From Paranoxybacillus vitaminiphilus (lineage in GTDB: Bacteria > Bacillota > Bacilli > Bacillales > Anoxybacillaceae): 64,000 nt of DNA. The stretch lies in NCBI RefSeq assembly GCF_003259935.1, contig NZ_QLMH01000006.1, positions 1 through 64,000 of the forward strand. The letters run 5' to 3'. Position numbers and translations under genes: made by a program. Position 1 is the first letter of the stretch. The number at the start of each line of letters is the position of its first letter. Of this stretch, positions 1 through 8,450 are shown piece by piece. The notes below the pieces were generated by a model. That model was not told the origin of the DNA. It did not search any database and was given only the letters and a program-made list of their open reading frames with translations.

Positions 1-187
1 TTACACCCTGTTAAGCTGAATGTAGCTTAATGAAGAATAATGTTTAATAAAAAAATTTTAGTATGTTTGAATAAATTAAACATTATTCATAACCTACAGG
101 CAAATTGAAAAGGGAGAACCTGTCATTGACAGTGAACGGCTAAATGTACGTTTAATTGAGAGATTAACCGTTTAAATAAATTGAGGT

Positions 188-312
188 TTCCTTATAAGTG
201 TCTGACCTTACGAGTAATCCCATAATAATCGTGTTCTTTATCCAATGTGATGTCCTATATATTATAGTTGTGGGGTCTGACCCTTGGCTTTTATACGAAA
301 ATGTCCCAAAAA
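188..312 (-). repeat. Long-hairpin dispersed element, copy 1 (minus)
   Basis: Read on the minus strand it carries the family hallmarks: GGTCAGACCCC, then a TATATAGGACATCACATTGG core, then AAGGTCAGACACTTATAAGG. It closely matches the copy near 22.8 kb. It lies downstream of dctR in the dctR direction. The short open frame that crosses it on the plus strand is not considered a gene. Confidence 0.75.
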
Positions 313-335
313 GCCATCATAGTTATGTCCCTAAA

Positions 336-490
336 AAGAAAACGGCCTGTGATACGCTTAATCATGAAGCAAGTCACAGCCCCATCCATTTTCATTCATC
401 GTGGTGGCTGGTAAGTCATGGACGTTTGAGACATCCTCGTCAAAATAATAGAGCTCGTGATTGGCTTTGTTTCAAGCAGGCCGTTTTTTT
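336..490. terminator. Inverted repeat with T-runs beyond dctR
   Basis: AAACGGCCTG near 343 and CAGGCCGTTTTTTT near 476 are perfect complements about 120 nt apart, each followed by T-rich sequence on its own strand. It may terminate dctR on the minus strand, but the loop is unusually long, so it may instead be another palindromic element. Nothing coding was recognised between the arms. Confidence 0.4.
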
Positions 491-510
491 CGGAAATGAT
501 GTTAATCAAT

Positions 511-1200
511 TTACTTGACGTCTTTTATGATAGCGTATCTATTGACAGGTCTTCCCACTCCTCCGTATTGGATGTGGAGCTTAACCTGCTGGCATTTTTC
601 CAGGTACTCTAAATAACGGCGGGCCGTTACCCTTGCAATGCCGACTCCTTCAGCTACTTCTTCGGCTGATACAGGGACGTTTTGTTGAATAAGGTAGTCG
701 ATAATGTTTTGCAGAGTGATGCTGTTTAATCCTTTCGGCAATTCGCCGTATGATTCTTGTTCATTTTGCAATAACAAAGAATCAAGCTCTGCTTGGGTAA
801 TTTTTTCTTTTGTTGTCAGCTTGCTTTGGAATGAGCGATAGTTTTCGAGCGATTGCTTCAATCGTTCAAATTTAAAAGGCTTCATAATATAATCAAAAGC
901 CCCGTTTTGCAAAACACGGCGAACCGTCTCAATATCGCTTGCTGCTGTAATGGCAATCACATCAACAGAATGGCCTTCCATGCGGATTTGCTGCAATGTT
1001 TCCAATCCGTCCTGATTGGGCATGTAAATATCGATAATTACTAAATCAGGCTGAAGCGTTCTGATCATTTGAATGCCTTCCACACCATTTCCAGCTGTTC
1101 CAATAACCTTAAAGCCGCTTACGTTTTCAATAAACTGACGATTTACTTCTTGCACCATCGGGTCATCTTCAATCAGAAGAACATTGTATACCGCGTTCAA
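511..1200 (-). CDS. dctR: C4-dicarboxylate response regulator DctR
   Basis: Two-component response regulator of the CitB/DctR/MalR class, 229 aa. The receiver domain occupies about residues 5-120, with the acidic pair E11/D12/D13 and the phospho-acceptor Asp57 in VIIDIYMP. The C-terminal third carries a helix-turn-helix (EEVAEGVGIARVTARRYLEYL region). The start is TTG at 1200, chosen because GGAGGGAGGG lies just upstream. It follows dctS with a 16-nt gap, so the two form one operon. The length matches B. subtilis DctR. By homology it activates dctP for uptake of succinate, fumarate and malate. Confidence 0.88.
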   Translation of the reverse strand: MNAVYNVLLIEDDPMVQEVNRQFIENVSGFKVIGTAGNGVEGIQMIRTLQPDLVIIDIYMPNQDGLETLQQIRMEGHSVDVIAITAASDIETVRRVLQNGAFDYIMKPFKFERLKQSLENYRSFQSKLTTKEKITQAELDSLLLQNEQESYGELPKGLNSITLQNIIDYLIQQNVPVSAEEVAEGVGIARVTARRYLEYLEKCQQVKLHIQYGGVGRPVNRYAIIKDVK

Positions 1201-1216
1201 TACTTACCCTCCCTCC

Positions 1217-2794
1217 TTACATATCGAAAGTAATAATAAATGTTGTTCCTTTATCCTTTTCAGATTGTATTTGAATCGTTCCATTGCCTTTTTCAACGAT
1301 TTGTTTGACTAAATACAGTCCAATTCCGCGGTTGCTTGTGCTTTTCGTTGAAAATCCTTGTTCGAAAATAAAGGGTTTGTGCTGCTCGTCAATACCGCAT
1401 CCGTTATCTTCTACGGAAAGAGATAAAATCTCATCATTTTGTTCAATACTTATGAACACTTCTTTATGAGGATTGTCTACATTTTTGAACGAATCAAACG
1501 CATTTTCAATTAAGTTTCCGAGAATAACAACAAAGTCGTGATGGTCCAAATGTTTAGGGAATTTTTTTAATTGGCTGTGTCGGTCAATGGTTACTTGGAT
1601 GCCAAGTTCTTTACCGCGGCTAATCTTGCTTAAAAGAAGCCCCGAAATGCTTTCGTCTTTAATATTTTTGCTTAAAAAGCGAGTGATCTCCTCTTGTTCT
1701 TCTGTTACTTGAAAAACGTATTCGAGCGCTTTTTCTTTATGACCGAGCTGAATGAGACCGGCAATGGTATGCAATTTATTCATATGTTCGTGATTTTGGA
1801 CACGCAAAGCGTTTACAAATGCTTTTACGCCGGTGAGCTCTTCAGCTAGTTTTTTTACTTCGGTGCGATCCTGGAAAATTGCCACGGCTCCAACCGTTTT
1901 ATTGTTTACTTTAATAGGGATGCGGTTGCTGACAATATTTAAATTTCTCACTTGAAGTTCTTTGTTGTAAATCGGCTCATTAATTTGCAAGATCTCCGGC
2001 AAATGAGTATCCGGAATGACGGAACGAATGTTTTTTCCAATCACATCACCGTGAATACCGAGCATTTGTTTCGCTTTGTCATTAAAAATCGTAATTCGTT
2101 CTTCTGTATCGATGGCAATGACTCCTTCATGCATGGCGTTAAACGTTTCCGTGCGTTCCACTAAAAGTCTAGCAATTTCATGCGGTTCAAGATGAAACAT
2201 TTGCCGTTTAATATGGGAGGCAAGGAGCCATGCACCCCATCCACCAAACAAAAACGAAAGACTAGCGGTAAGGATAATCTCTACTTTTAATGTAAGAAGC
2301 ACCTCGATAAAATTCGGCAATTTATAGGCAGCGATGACAACGCCAATTTGTTTATGCTGCGGGCTCATAATCGGAGCAAAGGCACGAATGACTGTTCCGA
2401 TTTCTCCTTTTGCTTTTGAAGTATATGTATGTTCAGCAAAAGCAGGCCCTTCGTCCGTCCCTTTCGATTTTAAACCGATCAACCGTTTAACAGGATGGGA
2501 GAGGCGCGTCCGCTCCATGTCAAGTACAACGATGTAATCAGCACCGTTAATGATCCGAATTCGTTCTACGACTTCGTTAATCGATTGCCGCTCCTTTTGT
2601 GTGCCGGTAATCCTTTTTTTAATTTCAGGCAATTCCGCAACGGTGCGGGCAGTAAGTAAGGAGCGCTGCTGCAGTTCTTCTTCTTTCGTATGAATGTAAT
2701 TCCCGATTAAGATCATTCCGCCAATTAATAAAGAAAAGACGACAATAAAGAAAATAAGCGCAGAAATTTTCCAGCGAATCGATAATTGTTTCAT
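1217..2794 (-). CDS. dctS: C4-dicarboxylate sensor histidine kinase DctS
   Basis: DcuS/CitA-family membrane sensor kinase, 525 aa. A first membrane helix spans about residues 12-32, followed by an extracytoplasmic PAS-like sensor domain, a second helix at about 170-195, a cytoplasmic PAS domain (about 215-320), a phospho-acceptor region with NHEHMNKLH, and a GHKL ATPase domain with NLIENAFDS, DNGCGI and GIGLYLVKQ. All catalytic boxes are intact. It is co-transcribed with dctR and divergent from dctB, whose product in B. subtilis acts as an extracellular co-sensor for DctS. Substrate is inferred from family and context. Confidence 0.9.
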   Translation of the reverse strand: MKQLSIRWKISALIFFIVVFSLLIGGMILIGNYIHTKEEELQQRSLLTARTVAELPEIKKRITGTQKERQSINEVVERIRIINGADYIVVLDMERTRLSHPVKRLIGLKSKGTDEGPAFAEHTYTSKAKGEIGTVIRAFAPIMSPQHKQIGVVIAAYKLPNFIEVLLTLKVEIILTASLSFLFGGWGAWLLASHIKRQMFHLEPHEIARLLVERTETFNAMHEGVIAIDTEERITIFNDKAKQMLGIHGDVIGKNIRSVIPDTHLPEILQINEPIYNKELQVRNLNIVSNRIPIKVNNKTVGAVAIFQDRTEVKKLAEELTGVKAFVNALRVQNHEHMNKLHTIAGLIQLGHKEKALEYVFQVTEEQEEITRFLSKNIKDESISGLLLSKISRGKELGIQVTIDRHSQLKKFPKHLDHHDFVVILGNLIENAFDSFKNVDNPHKEVFISIEQNDEILSLSVEDNGCGIDEQHKPFIFEQGFSTKSTSNRGIGLYLVKQIVEKGNGTIQIQSEKDKGTTFIITFDM

Positions 2795-2907
2795 TAGCAG
2801 AGATACCTCGTTTACTTGAAAAACTAGACTATAATTTTATTGTAATGATTTGATGAGAGATATGGTAGAATTTTCTTAAATCACAGAAAGAACGGTGTGG
2901 AATCAAG

Positions 2908-3948
2908 ATGAAACGATGGTTTATCATAACGGGATTCATTGGTATCAGTGTTTTTCTTTACTTTGCAACTTATAAAAATGCTTCACAAACAAATATCGTC
3001 TTTGATGATGAACAAATAGGATTAGATGATCAAATTGTTATTTATTTCAGTCATGTCGTTGCAGAGAATACTCCAAAAGGATTAGCGGCGCAAAAGTTTG
3101 CCGAGCTTGTTGAAGAAAAAACAAATGGTCGTGTAAAGGTGGAAGTATTCCCAAATGGATTATTATATTCTGATGAAGAGGAAATGGATGCGCTTAGGCG
3201 CGGAGACGTGCAAATGATTGCACCATCTATTTCAAAAGTGACTAAATTGGTTGGTGAATGGAACGTTCTTGATTTGCCGTTTATATTTGAAAACTATGAT
3301 GATGTTGAAAAAGTGTTTACAGGGAATACAGGGAAAGAATTATTATCCATGTTAGAGGGAACAGGAATTAAAGGATTGGCGTTTTGGAGCAATGGATTTA
3401 AGCAGATGATGAGCAACAGGCAGTTGCTGATTGAACCGAAAGATTTCAAAGGAATGCGATTTCGTATCATGCCAAGCAACGTGATTGAAAAACAGTTTCG
3501 CTTGCTGGGGGCAAAGCCGATTGTTGTTTCTTTTAATCATGTGTATCAGTCGCTGGAAAAACGAGAGTTTGATGGTCAAGAAAACACAATTTCGAATATT
3601 TATTCAAAGGGTTTTTATCAGTTTCAACCTTATATAACAGTTAGTAATCATGGCTATCTTGGTTATGTAGTATTAATGAACGAAAAATTTTGGAGAAGTT
3701 TACCTGAAGATATTCAAAAACAAATTGCTGCAGCTCTTAAAGAGACAATGTTATGGAATTTAAAACAATCCAAACAGCAGAATGAGCAACAGTTGATGGA
3801 GATGAAGAATAATCGCAACATACAAATTTATGAGCTAACGGATAAAGAGCGAAAGGAATGGAAAGAAAAGTTTGCGCCGTTATATAAGGAGTACGAAAAA
3901 AAGTTTGGCAGCAAGCTGTTGCAGCGAATTCAAGACGATAGAAGCTGA
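2908..3948 (+). CDS. dctB: DctP-family solute-binding protein DctB (co-sensor)
   Basis: 346-aa TRAP-type dicarboxylate-binding protein. An N-terminal hydrophobic segment (about residues 4-20) acts as signal or anchor; the mature part has the DctP fold signatures GLAAQKFAELVEEKTNGRV, a GDVQMIAPS-like segment, the DFKGMRFRI Arg-containing motif and FDGQENTISN. No TRAP permease genes are adjacent. As in B. subtilis (YdbE/DctB), the neighbours are instead the DctSR pair and the DctP carrier, which fits a sensing role. It is transcribed divergently from dctS. Confidence 0.85.
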   Translation: MKRWFIITGFIGISVFLYFATYKNASQTNIVFDDEQIGLDDQIVIYFSHVVAENTPKGLAAQKFAELVEEKTNGRVKVEVFPNGLLYSDEEEMDALRRGDVQMIAPSISKVTKLVGEWNVLDLPFIFENYDDVEKVFTGNTGKELLSMLEGTGIKGLAFWSNGFKQMMSNRQLLIEPKDFKGMRFRIMPSNVIEKQFRLLGAKPIVVSFNHVYQSLEKREFDGQENTISNIYSKGFYQFQPYITVSNHGYLGYVVLMNEKFWRSLPEDIQKQIAAALKETMLWNLKQSKQQNEQQLMEMKNNRNIQIYELTDKERKEWKEKFAPLYKEYEKKFGSKLLQRIQDDRS

Positions 3949-3970
3949 GGGGGCTCCCTTGGCTTTTTTT
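3943..3970 (+). terminator. Terminator after dctB
   Basis: An AGC-GAGGG stem pairs with CCCT-GGCT and is followed directly by seven T residues. It overlaps the dctB stop. Confidence 0.6.
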
Positions 3971-4097
3971 ATTTTATAGGAGCTAAGCGAGCCGCCTTCG
4001 CTTTTCCTATGACCAAAATGAACAAAAAGACCATTATCACCATAATATTAAAATTTTCTTAATGTTCTATTAATATGGACTTTACAAAGGGGATATT

Positions 4098-4111
4098 TGA
4101 AAGCGTTATCA
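4098..4111 (+). promoter_or_regulatory. CcpA cre site upstream of dctP
   Basis: TGAAAGCGTTATCA matches every defined position of the 14-bp cre consensus TGWAANCGNTNWCA. It lies 26 nt before the dctP start, so carbon catabolite repression by CcpA is likely. Confidence 0.75.
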
Positions 4112-4136
4112 AGTGCAATAGAAAGGAGAGGGAGAA

Positions 4137-5402
4137 ATGCGGATTAATTTTAAAAATTTGACAGTGCGAGTCATTATTGGAATTATTTTAGGGATTATTG
4201 TCGGGTTTTTATTTCCAGAGTTTGGAGCACAGCTGAAAGTGCTTGCCGATGTATTTATTAAATTAATTAAAATGGTGATTGCTCCAATTGTGTTCTTTAC
4301 CGTTGTTATTGGTATTGGAAGCATGGGGGATTTGAAAAAAGTAGGCCGAATTGGCGGTAAAGCGTTACTTTATTTTGAAATTGTAACAACATTTGCTTTA
4401 GCGATTGGTATCGTTGTCGTCAACCTCGTTAAGCCGGGGGTGGGATTCAATACGAGTGCAGTAGAAGGGGGAGATATTTCGCAATATACGCAACAGGCGG
4501 AAGCAACGAATCATGGTGCCATTGAATTTTTAGTGAGCATTATTCCAGATAATATCGTTGCTGCGATGGCAAAAGGAGAGCTGCTGCCGATTCTATTCTT
4601 TGCTGTCTTATTCGGGTTAGCAACGGCAGCATTAGGTGAAAAAGCAAAACCGGTTATTCATCTATTTGAGCGTTTAACGGATATTTTCTTTGGTGTCGTT
4701 AATATGGTCATGAAGGTATCACCGATTGCCGCGTTTGGGGCAATGGCTTATACGATTGGTAAGTTTGGTCTTGGCTCTCTAGTTGCTCTTGGAAAACTAA
4801 TGGCATCTGTCTACATTACGATGTTCCTCTTTATCGTGGTTGTTTTAGGCGCCATTGCCAAATATTATCGCTTTAACATCTTTAAATTTATCGCCTATAT
4901 TAAAGAAGAAATCTTACTAGTATTAGGTACTTCTTCATCTGAATCAGCATTGCCGAAAATGATGGAGAAACTGGAAAAATACGGATGTTCAAAATCGGTT
5001 GTTGGTCTTGTCGTTCCAACAGGATATTCATTCAATCTTGATGGTACATCGATTTATCTTTCAATGGCAGCGATTTTTATTGCTCAGGCGTACGGTATCG
5101 ATTTAACAATTTGGCAAGAACTAACATTATTAGGTGTGTTAATGTTAACGTCTAAAGGAGCAGCAGGTGTTACAGGTTCTGGTTTCATTACATTAGCGGC
5201 AACATTGGCAGCGTTTCCGATGATTCCGATTGAAGGACTTGCTTTGCTTCTTGGTGTTGACCGTTTTATGTCAGAGGCGCGCGCCATTACAAACTTGATT
5301 GGAAATGGTGTAGCAACTGTGGTCGTTTCAAAAATGGAAAATGAGTTCCATCCTTCAGTAGAAATGAAGTTACAGGAGACTAATATAACGGTGGCAAAAT
5401 AA
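4137..5402 (+). CDS. dctP: C4-dicarboxylate/H+ symporter DctP
   Basis: DAACS-family (glutamate/aspartate-type) secondary transporter, 421 aa, the family's usual size. About eight membrane helices plus re-entrant loops. Signatures include the serine-rich loop [13 protein letters not shown], the helix motif [19 protein letters not shown], and [16 protein letters not shown] plus [23 protein letters not shown] near the C-terminus. The ATG follows GAAAGGAGAGGGAG. It is the expected target of DctSR and carries a cre site upstream and an intrinsic terminator downstream. It probably imports succinate, fumarate and malate; substrate preference within the family cannot be read from sequence. Confidence 0.9.
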   Translation: MRINFKNLTVRVIIGIILGIIVGFLFPEFGAQLKVLADVFIKLIKMVIAPIVFFTVVIGIGSMGDLKKVGRIGGKALLYFEIVTTFALAIGIVVVNLVKPGVGFNTSAVEGGDISQYTQQAEATNHGAIEFLVSIIPDNIVAAMAKGELLPILFFAVLFGLATAALGEKAKPVIHLFERLTDIFFGVVNMVMKVSPIAAFGAMAYTIGKFGLGSLVALGKLMASVYITMFLFIVVVLGAIAKYYRFNIFKFIAYIKEEILLVLGTSSSESALPKMMEKLEKYGCSKSVVGLVVPTGYSFNLDGTSIYLSMAAIFIAQAYGIDLTIWQELTLLGVLMLTSKGAAGVTGSGFITLAATLAAFPMIPIEGLALLLGVDRFMSEARAITNLIGNGVATVVVSKMENEFHPSVEMKLQETNITVAK

Positions 5403-5411
5403 AGTGTAAAA

Positions 5412-5442
5412 ACGGACAGCCGAAAAAAGCTGTCCGTTCTTT
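5412..5442 (+). terminator. Terminator after dctP
   Basis: ACGGACAGC and GCTGTCCGT form a perfect stem followed by TCTTTAT. Confidence 0.85.
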
Positions 5443-5532
5443 ATGTTAAAACAAAAATCATCCTTAGAGGGATGTCACTTTAAAGAATGATAAATTTGAC
5501 GTAGGCGTCAGATTTTTTCTTTAAAAAAGGTG

Positions 5533-5576
5533 TTGACAATTTTTTAGGTATAATCTAATATACCTATAGGGGTAAT
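5533..5576 (+). promoter_or_regulatory. Promoter with CstR/CsoR-type operator (site 1)
   Basis: TTGACA (5533-5538), 17-bp spacer and TAATAT (5556-5561) form a sigma-A promoter. ATACCTATAGGGGTAAT (5560-5576) overlaps the -10 and start region. This ATACC-n-GGGGTAT form resembles operators of the persulfide sensor CstR and its paralogue CsoR; sulfur genes downstream favour CstR. No cstR gene is in the window. Confidence 0.7.
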
Positions 5577-5632
5577 TACAAAAAGGTGGAATTTGATAAT
5601 TTCTATTTAAGTTATATTTTTTGGAAACAATA

Positions 5633-5648
5633 ATACCCTAATAGGTAT
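5633..5648 (+). promoter_or_regulatory. CstR-type operator, site 2
   Basis: ATACCCTAATAGGTAT is a palindrome (ATACC/GGTAT arms) in the leader, 18 nt before the rhodanese GTG codon. Confidence 0.6.
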
Positions 5649-5665
5649 AAAGAGAGGTGAGAAAC

Positions 5666-5962
5666 GTGAAATAAATTTTTCCACAGCAAGTAGAGGAGTT
5701 ACTTAAGCAAGGAAAAAATTTAAGCATTATTGATGTTCGCGGGGCGGAAGAGGTAGCTCATGGGAAAATTCCAAGTGCGCGTCATATCCCGCTCGGTCAA
5801 TTAGAAAGCAGATTAAATGAAATTGAAAAAGATAAAGAACATATTATCGTGTGTCGTTCAGGCAACCGCAGCGGCATGGCTTGCGAGTTTTTAGCATCGC
5901 AAGGGTATGATGTCGTCAATATGATGGGCGGTATGCTTGAATGGACTGGAGAAATTGAATAA
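5666..5962 (+). pseudogene. Single-domain rhodanese, stop at codon 3
   Basis: A complete rhodanese reading frame of about 98 codons. It has DVRGAEEV, the GKIPSARHIPLGQL segment, the active-site loop CRSGNRS and a closing GGMLEWTGE. The GTG at 5666, well placed after GAGAGGTGAG, is followed by AAA and then TAA (5672-5674); the rest of the frame is open to the stop at 5960. A CAA or GAA codon has probably become TAA. Expression would require re-initiation or an ATT start at 5675; otherwise this is a very recent pseudogene. It is the first gene of the sulfur locus, 16 nt before the TusA-rhodanese gene. Confidence 0.75.
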
Positions 5963-5978
5963 TAAAGGGGGAAAAGGT

Positions 5979-6548
5979 ATGCAAATCACAGTAAATAAAG
6001 TATTAGATGCAAAAGGATTATCATGTCCGATGCCAATTGTTAAAACAAAAAAAGCAATGGAAGAATTAGATCCGGGGCAAGTTCTTGAAGTACAGGCAAC
6101 AGACAAAGGCTCCTTGGCAGATATTCAAGGATGGGCAAAAAATACGGGACATCAATACATCGGAACCATCGAAGAAGGAGATGTATTGAAACATTATCTT
6201 CGCAAAGCAGATGTTTCTGAAGCGGAAGAAGAAAAAAAGCATCCGTACGTGATTGATTTAAAAGAACTTGAGCGTAAATTAGAAAACGGCGAGAAGTTCG
6301 TAATTCTAGATGTACGCGAACAAGCTGAATATGCATTTGGACATATTCCGGGCGCCATCAATATTCCGCTTGGCGAGTTAGAAGCGCGTTTTACAGAGCT
6401 AAATAAGGATGACGAAATTTATGTCATTTGCCGCACGGGCAACCGCAGCGACTTAGCGGCACAGCAGCTTGCGGAAAAAGGTTTTACGAATGTTATCAAT
6501 GTTGTTCCTGGCATGGTTGAATGGACAGGAGAAGTGGATAAATTTTAA
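5979..6548 (+). CDS. TusA-rhodanese fusion (YrkF-like)
   Basis: 189 aa. The N-terminal SirA/TusA domain (about 1-75) contains LSCPMPIVKTKKAM with the conserved sulfur-carrying Cys; the C-terminal rhodanese domain (about 85-189) has DVREQAEYAFGHIPGA and the loop CRTGNRS. The architecture matches B. subtilis YrkF. The start at 5979 (after GGGGGAAAAGG) is preferred over an upstream ATG inside the preceding gene. It likely relays sulfane sulfur between low-molecular-weight persulfides and TusA or the dioxygenase. It is cotranscribed with the dsrE and tusA genes that follow. Confidence 0.88.
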   Translation: MQITVNKVLDAKGLSCPMPIVKTKKAMEELDPGQVLEVQATDKGSLADIQGWAKNTGHQYIGTIEEGDVLKHYLRKADVSEAEEEKKHPYVIDLKELERKLENGEKFVILDVREQAEYAFGHIPGAINIPLGELEARFTELNKDDEIYVICRTGNRSDLAAQQLAEKGFTNVINVVPGMVEWTGEVDKF

Positions 6549-6570
6549 AAATTGAAGGAGGAATTTTACA

Positions 6571-6966
6571 ATGGCAAAAAAAGTAGCGATTATTGCGGCA
6601 AACGGAGGTTTATTTGATGCATATAAAGTATTCAACATTGCGACAGCTGCAGCAGCAACAGAAGCAGAGGTAGCGATTTTCTTCACATTTGAAGGTTTAA
6701 ATTTAATTCATAAAGAAGCATATAAAAATCTTCCTCTTCCAGAAGGCAAAGAGCATTTCCAAGAAGGATTCCAAAAAGCAAACGTTCCTGCAATTCCAGA
6801 GCTTGTCGAAATGGCCAAAGAAATGGGGGTTAAAATGATTGCTTGCCAAATGACAATGGATGTGATGGGCTTAGAAAAAGAACATTTTGTTGATGGCATC
6901 GATGTAGGCGGAGCGGTAACGTTCCTGGACTTCGCAAAAGATGCAGATGTAACGTTAACATTTTAA
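6571..6966 (+). CDS. DsrE/DsrF-like sulfur-relay protein
   Basis: 131-aa cytoplasmic protein of the DsrE/F/H superfamily. It opens with KKVAIIAANGGLFDAYKVFNIATAAAATEAEV, the Rossmann-like first strand and helix of the family, and has a conserved Cys in KMIACQMTMDVMGL. It lies 22 nt after the TusA-rhodanese gene with a good GGAGG. It is shorter than the second DsrE protein at 9.7 kb but shares the ACxMTMD(V/L)xG motif. Probable role: accepting or delivering persulfide sulfur in concert with TusA. Confidence 0.85.
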   Translation: MAKKVAIIAANGGLFDAYKVFNIATAAAATEAEVAIFFTFEGLNLIHKEAYKNLPLPEGKEHFQEGFQKANVPAIPELVEMAKEMGVKMIACQMTMDVMGLEKEHFVDGIDVGGAVTFLDFAKDADVTLTF

Positions 6967-7001
6967 TAAATGATTAAAATGATGAAGGAGGAAAGCAACT
7001 A

Positions 7002-7229
7002 ATGCAATCAGATAAAGTATTAGACGCGAAAGGATTAGCGTGTCCTATGCCAATTGTGCGCACAAAAAAGGCAATGGATGAGTTGGCATCCGGCCAAGTA
7101 TTGGAGATTCACGTAACAGATAAAGGGGCGAAAAACGACCTTGCTGCCTGGGTGAAATCTGCTGGTCATGAAATGATTCAGTCAGCAGAGGAAGGGAATG
7201 TATTAAAGTTTTGGATTCGTAAAGGATAA
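7002..7229 (+). CDS. TusA-family sulfur carrier (YrkI-like)
   Basis: 75 aa, a stand-alone TusA/SirA domain with LACPMPIVRTKKAMDEL holding the conserved Cys. It is nearly the same as the N-terminal half of the TusA-rhodanese gene one kilobase upstream (shared LDAKGLxCPMPIV-TKKAM), indicating duplication. Strong AAGGAGG. A perfect 15-bp hairpin follows the stop. It likely carries sulfur as a protein persulfide. Confidence 0.88.
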   Translation: MQSDKVLDAKGLACPMPIVRTKKAMDELASGQVLEIHVTDKGAKNDLAAWVKSAGHEMIQSAEEGNVLKFWIRKG

Positions 7230-7237
7230 TTTTGCTT

Positions 7238-7275
7238 TACACAGGGTATCTACAGTGATTTAGATACCCTGTGTA
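7238..7275 (+). other. Perfect 15-bp intercistronic hairpin before tauE
   Basis: TACACAGGGTATCTA (7238-7252) and TAGATACCCTGTGTA (7261-7275) are exact complements with an 8-nt loop. There is no T-run, so simple termination is unlikely. The arms contain GGGTAT/ATACCC, the half-site letters of the CstR-type operators nearby. It may be an RNA-processing or stability hairpin, or an operator. Confidence 0.6.
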
Positions 7276-7296
7276 GTATTAAAGGGGAGAAAAGGT

Positions 7297-8076
7297 ATGG
7301 ATTTCGGTTACATCATTACAATCTTTCTTATCGGCTTTATCGGTTCGTATATATCAGGCATGGTCGGAATTGGCGGTTCCATTATCAAATATCCGATGCT
7401 TTTATACGTTCCTCCTTTATTAGGATATACAGCACTCAGTGCACACGAGGTATCGGGAGTGAGTGCCGTTCAAGTATTTTTTGCGACGATCGGCGGAGTA
7501 TGGGCTTACCGTAAAGGCGGCTACTTAAATAAGAAGCTCATTATTTATATGGGTACAAGCATTTTGCTTGGAAGTTTTATCGGCGGTTATGGTTCAAAAC
7601 TTATGCCGGAAGAAACCATTCATATTATTTACGGAATTTTGGCAACGATTGCTGCCGTTATGATGTTTGTTCCGAAAAGAGGAGTTGACGATATTCCGCT
7701 CGAACAAGTGAAATTTAACAAATGGTTAGCAGCTCTGCTTGCTTTCGTTGTCGGTATTAGTTCTGGTATTGTCGGAGCGGCTGGGGCATTTATTCTTGTT
7801 CCGATTATGCTTGTTGTTTTAAAAATTCCAACCCGTATGACAATCGCTACTTCATTGGCGGTTACTTTTATTTCCTCAATCGGCTCAACAGTAGGAAAAA
7901 TGACAACAGGTCAAGTTCCTCTTATTCCAGCGATGATTATGATTGTTGCCAGCATGATCGCTTCGCCGCTTGGCGCAAATTTTGGGAAAAAGGTAAATAC
8001 AAAAGCATTGCAATGGATTTTAGCGCTGATTATTGTTGCGACATCCATTAAAATTTGGATAGATATTATCTTTTAA
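7297..8076 (+). CDS. TauE/SafE sulfite exporter (YrkJ-like)
   Basis: 259-aa membrane protein with about eight helices in two repeated halves, each opening with a glycine-rich motif ([40 protein letters not shown]). This is the TauE/SafE/DUF81 pattern. The last gene of the first sulfur unit, after AAGGGGAG. In CstR-type regulons such a protein is proposed to export sulfite made by the persulfide dioxygenase, which is encoded just downstream. Transport direction and substrate are inferred. Confidence 0.87.
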   Translation: MDFGYIITIFLIGFIGSYISGMVGIGGSIIKYPMLLYVPPLLGYTALSAHEVSGVSAVQVFFATIGGVWAYRKGGYLNKKLIIYMGTSILLGSFIGGYGSKLMPEETIHIIYGILATIAAVMMFVPKRGVDDIPLEQVKFNKWLAALLAFVVGISSGIVGAAGAFILVPIMLVVLKIPTRMTIATSLAVTFISSIGSTVGKMTTGQVPLIPAMIMIVASMIASPLGANFGKKVNTKALQWILALIIVATSIKIWIDIIF

Positions 8077-8085
8077 AATAATGGT

Positions 8086-8128
8086 TTGACACATAAAAAT
8101 ATTCGTGTTAATATACCTATAGGGGTAT
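8086..8128 (+). promoter_or_regulatory. Promoter with CstR-type operator (site 3)
   Basis: TTGACA (8086-8091), 17-bp spacer, TAATAT (8109-8114). ATACCTATAGGGGTAT (8113-8128) overlaps the -10 end. Promoter and operator have the same layout as at 5533-5576, so the two transcription units should respond together. Confidence 0.75.
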
Positions 8129-8157
8129 AAAATTCCGCGGATGAAGGAGGGAAATTC

Positions 8158-8391
8158 ATGAAGCAAGTTACCGTCTATACAACAACGACTTGTCCATATT
8201 GCATCATGTTAAAAAATTATCTTAATGAACAAGGAATTCCGTTTAATGAAATTAACTTAAACTTTCATCCGGAAGCAGTGGAACGGGTAGTAAGAGCAAC
8301 AGGACAGCTTGGTGTTCCACAAACGGAAATTGACGGCCGCTGGGTGATTGGCTTTAATCCAGAAGCAATTATGCAGCTATGGCGTTCTTAA
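8158..8391 (+). CDS. Glutaredoxin-family protein (CPYC)
   Basis: 77-aa thioredoxin-fold protein with TTTCPYC at residues 8-14 (both redox Cys present), a GVPQTEI cis-Pro segment and a GFNPEAI motif. Size and motif resemble NrdH/Grx-type redoxins. It has its own CstR-type promoter and sits between tauE and the persulfide dioxygenase gene, suggesting a job in reducing persulfides or recycling bacillithiol-type adducts. That role is inference; bacilli lack glutathione. Confidence 0.85.
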   Translation: MKQVTVYTTTTCPYCIMLKNYLNEQGIPFNEINLNFHPEAVERVVRATGQLGVPQTEIDGRWVIGFNPEAIMQLWRS

Positions 8392-8417
8392 TAAATAAAT
8401 TTTTTTTAAGATACAAA

Positions 8418-8433
8418 ATACCCTATACAGTAT
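8418..8433 (+). promoter_or_regulatory. Degenerate CstR-type operator, site 4
   Basis: ATACCCTATACAGTAT resembles sites 1-3 but the right arm reads AGTAT instead of GGTAT. It lies 17 nt before the dioxygenase start. Function uncertain. Confidence 0.4.
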
Positions 8434-8450
8434 ATAAAGGAGGAAGAAAA

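Noticed and set aside
198-518. 106-codon plus-strand open frame at the window start
   Set aside because: It crosses a dispersed hairpin element and a large inverted repeat, has no ribosome site and no recognisable domain.
5666-5674. Idea that GTG-AAA-TAA is a regulatory mini-ORF
   Set aside because: The downstream frame is in phase with the GTG and is fully homologous to rhodanese from the first residues, so a nonsense change is simpler.
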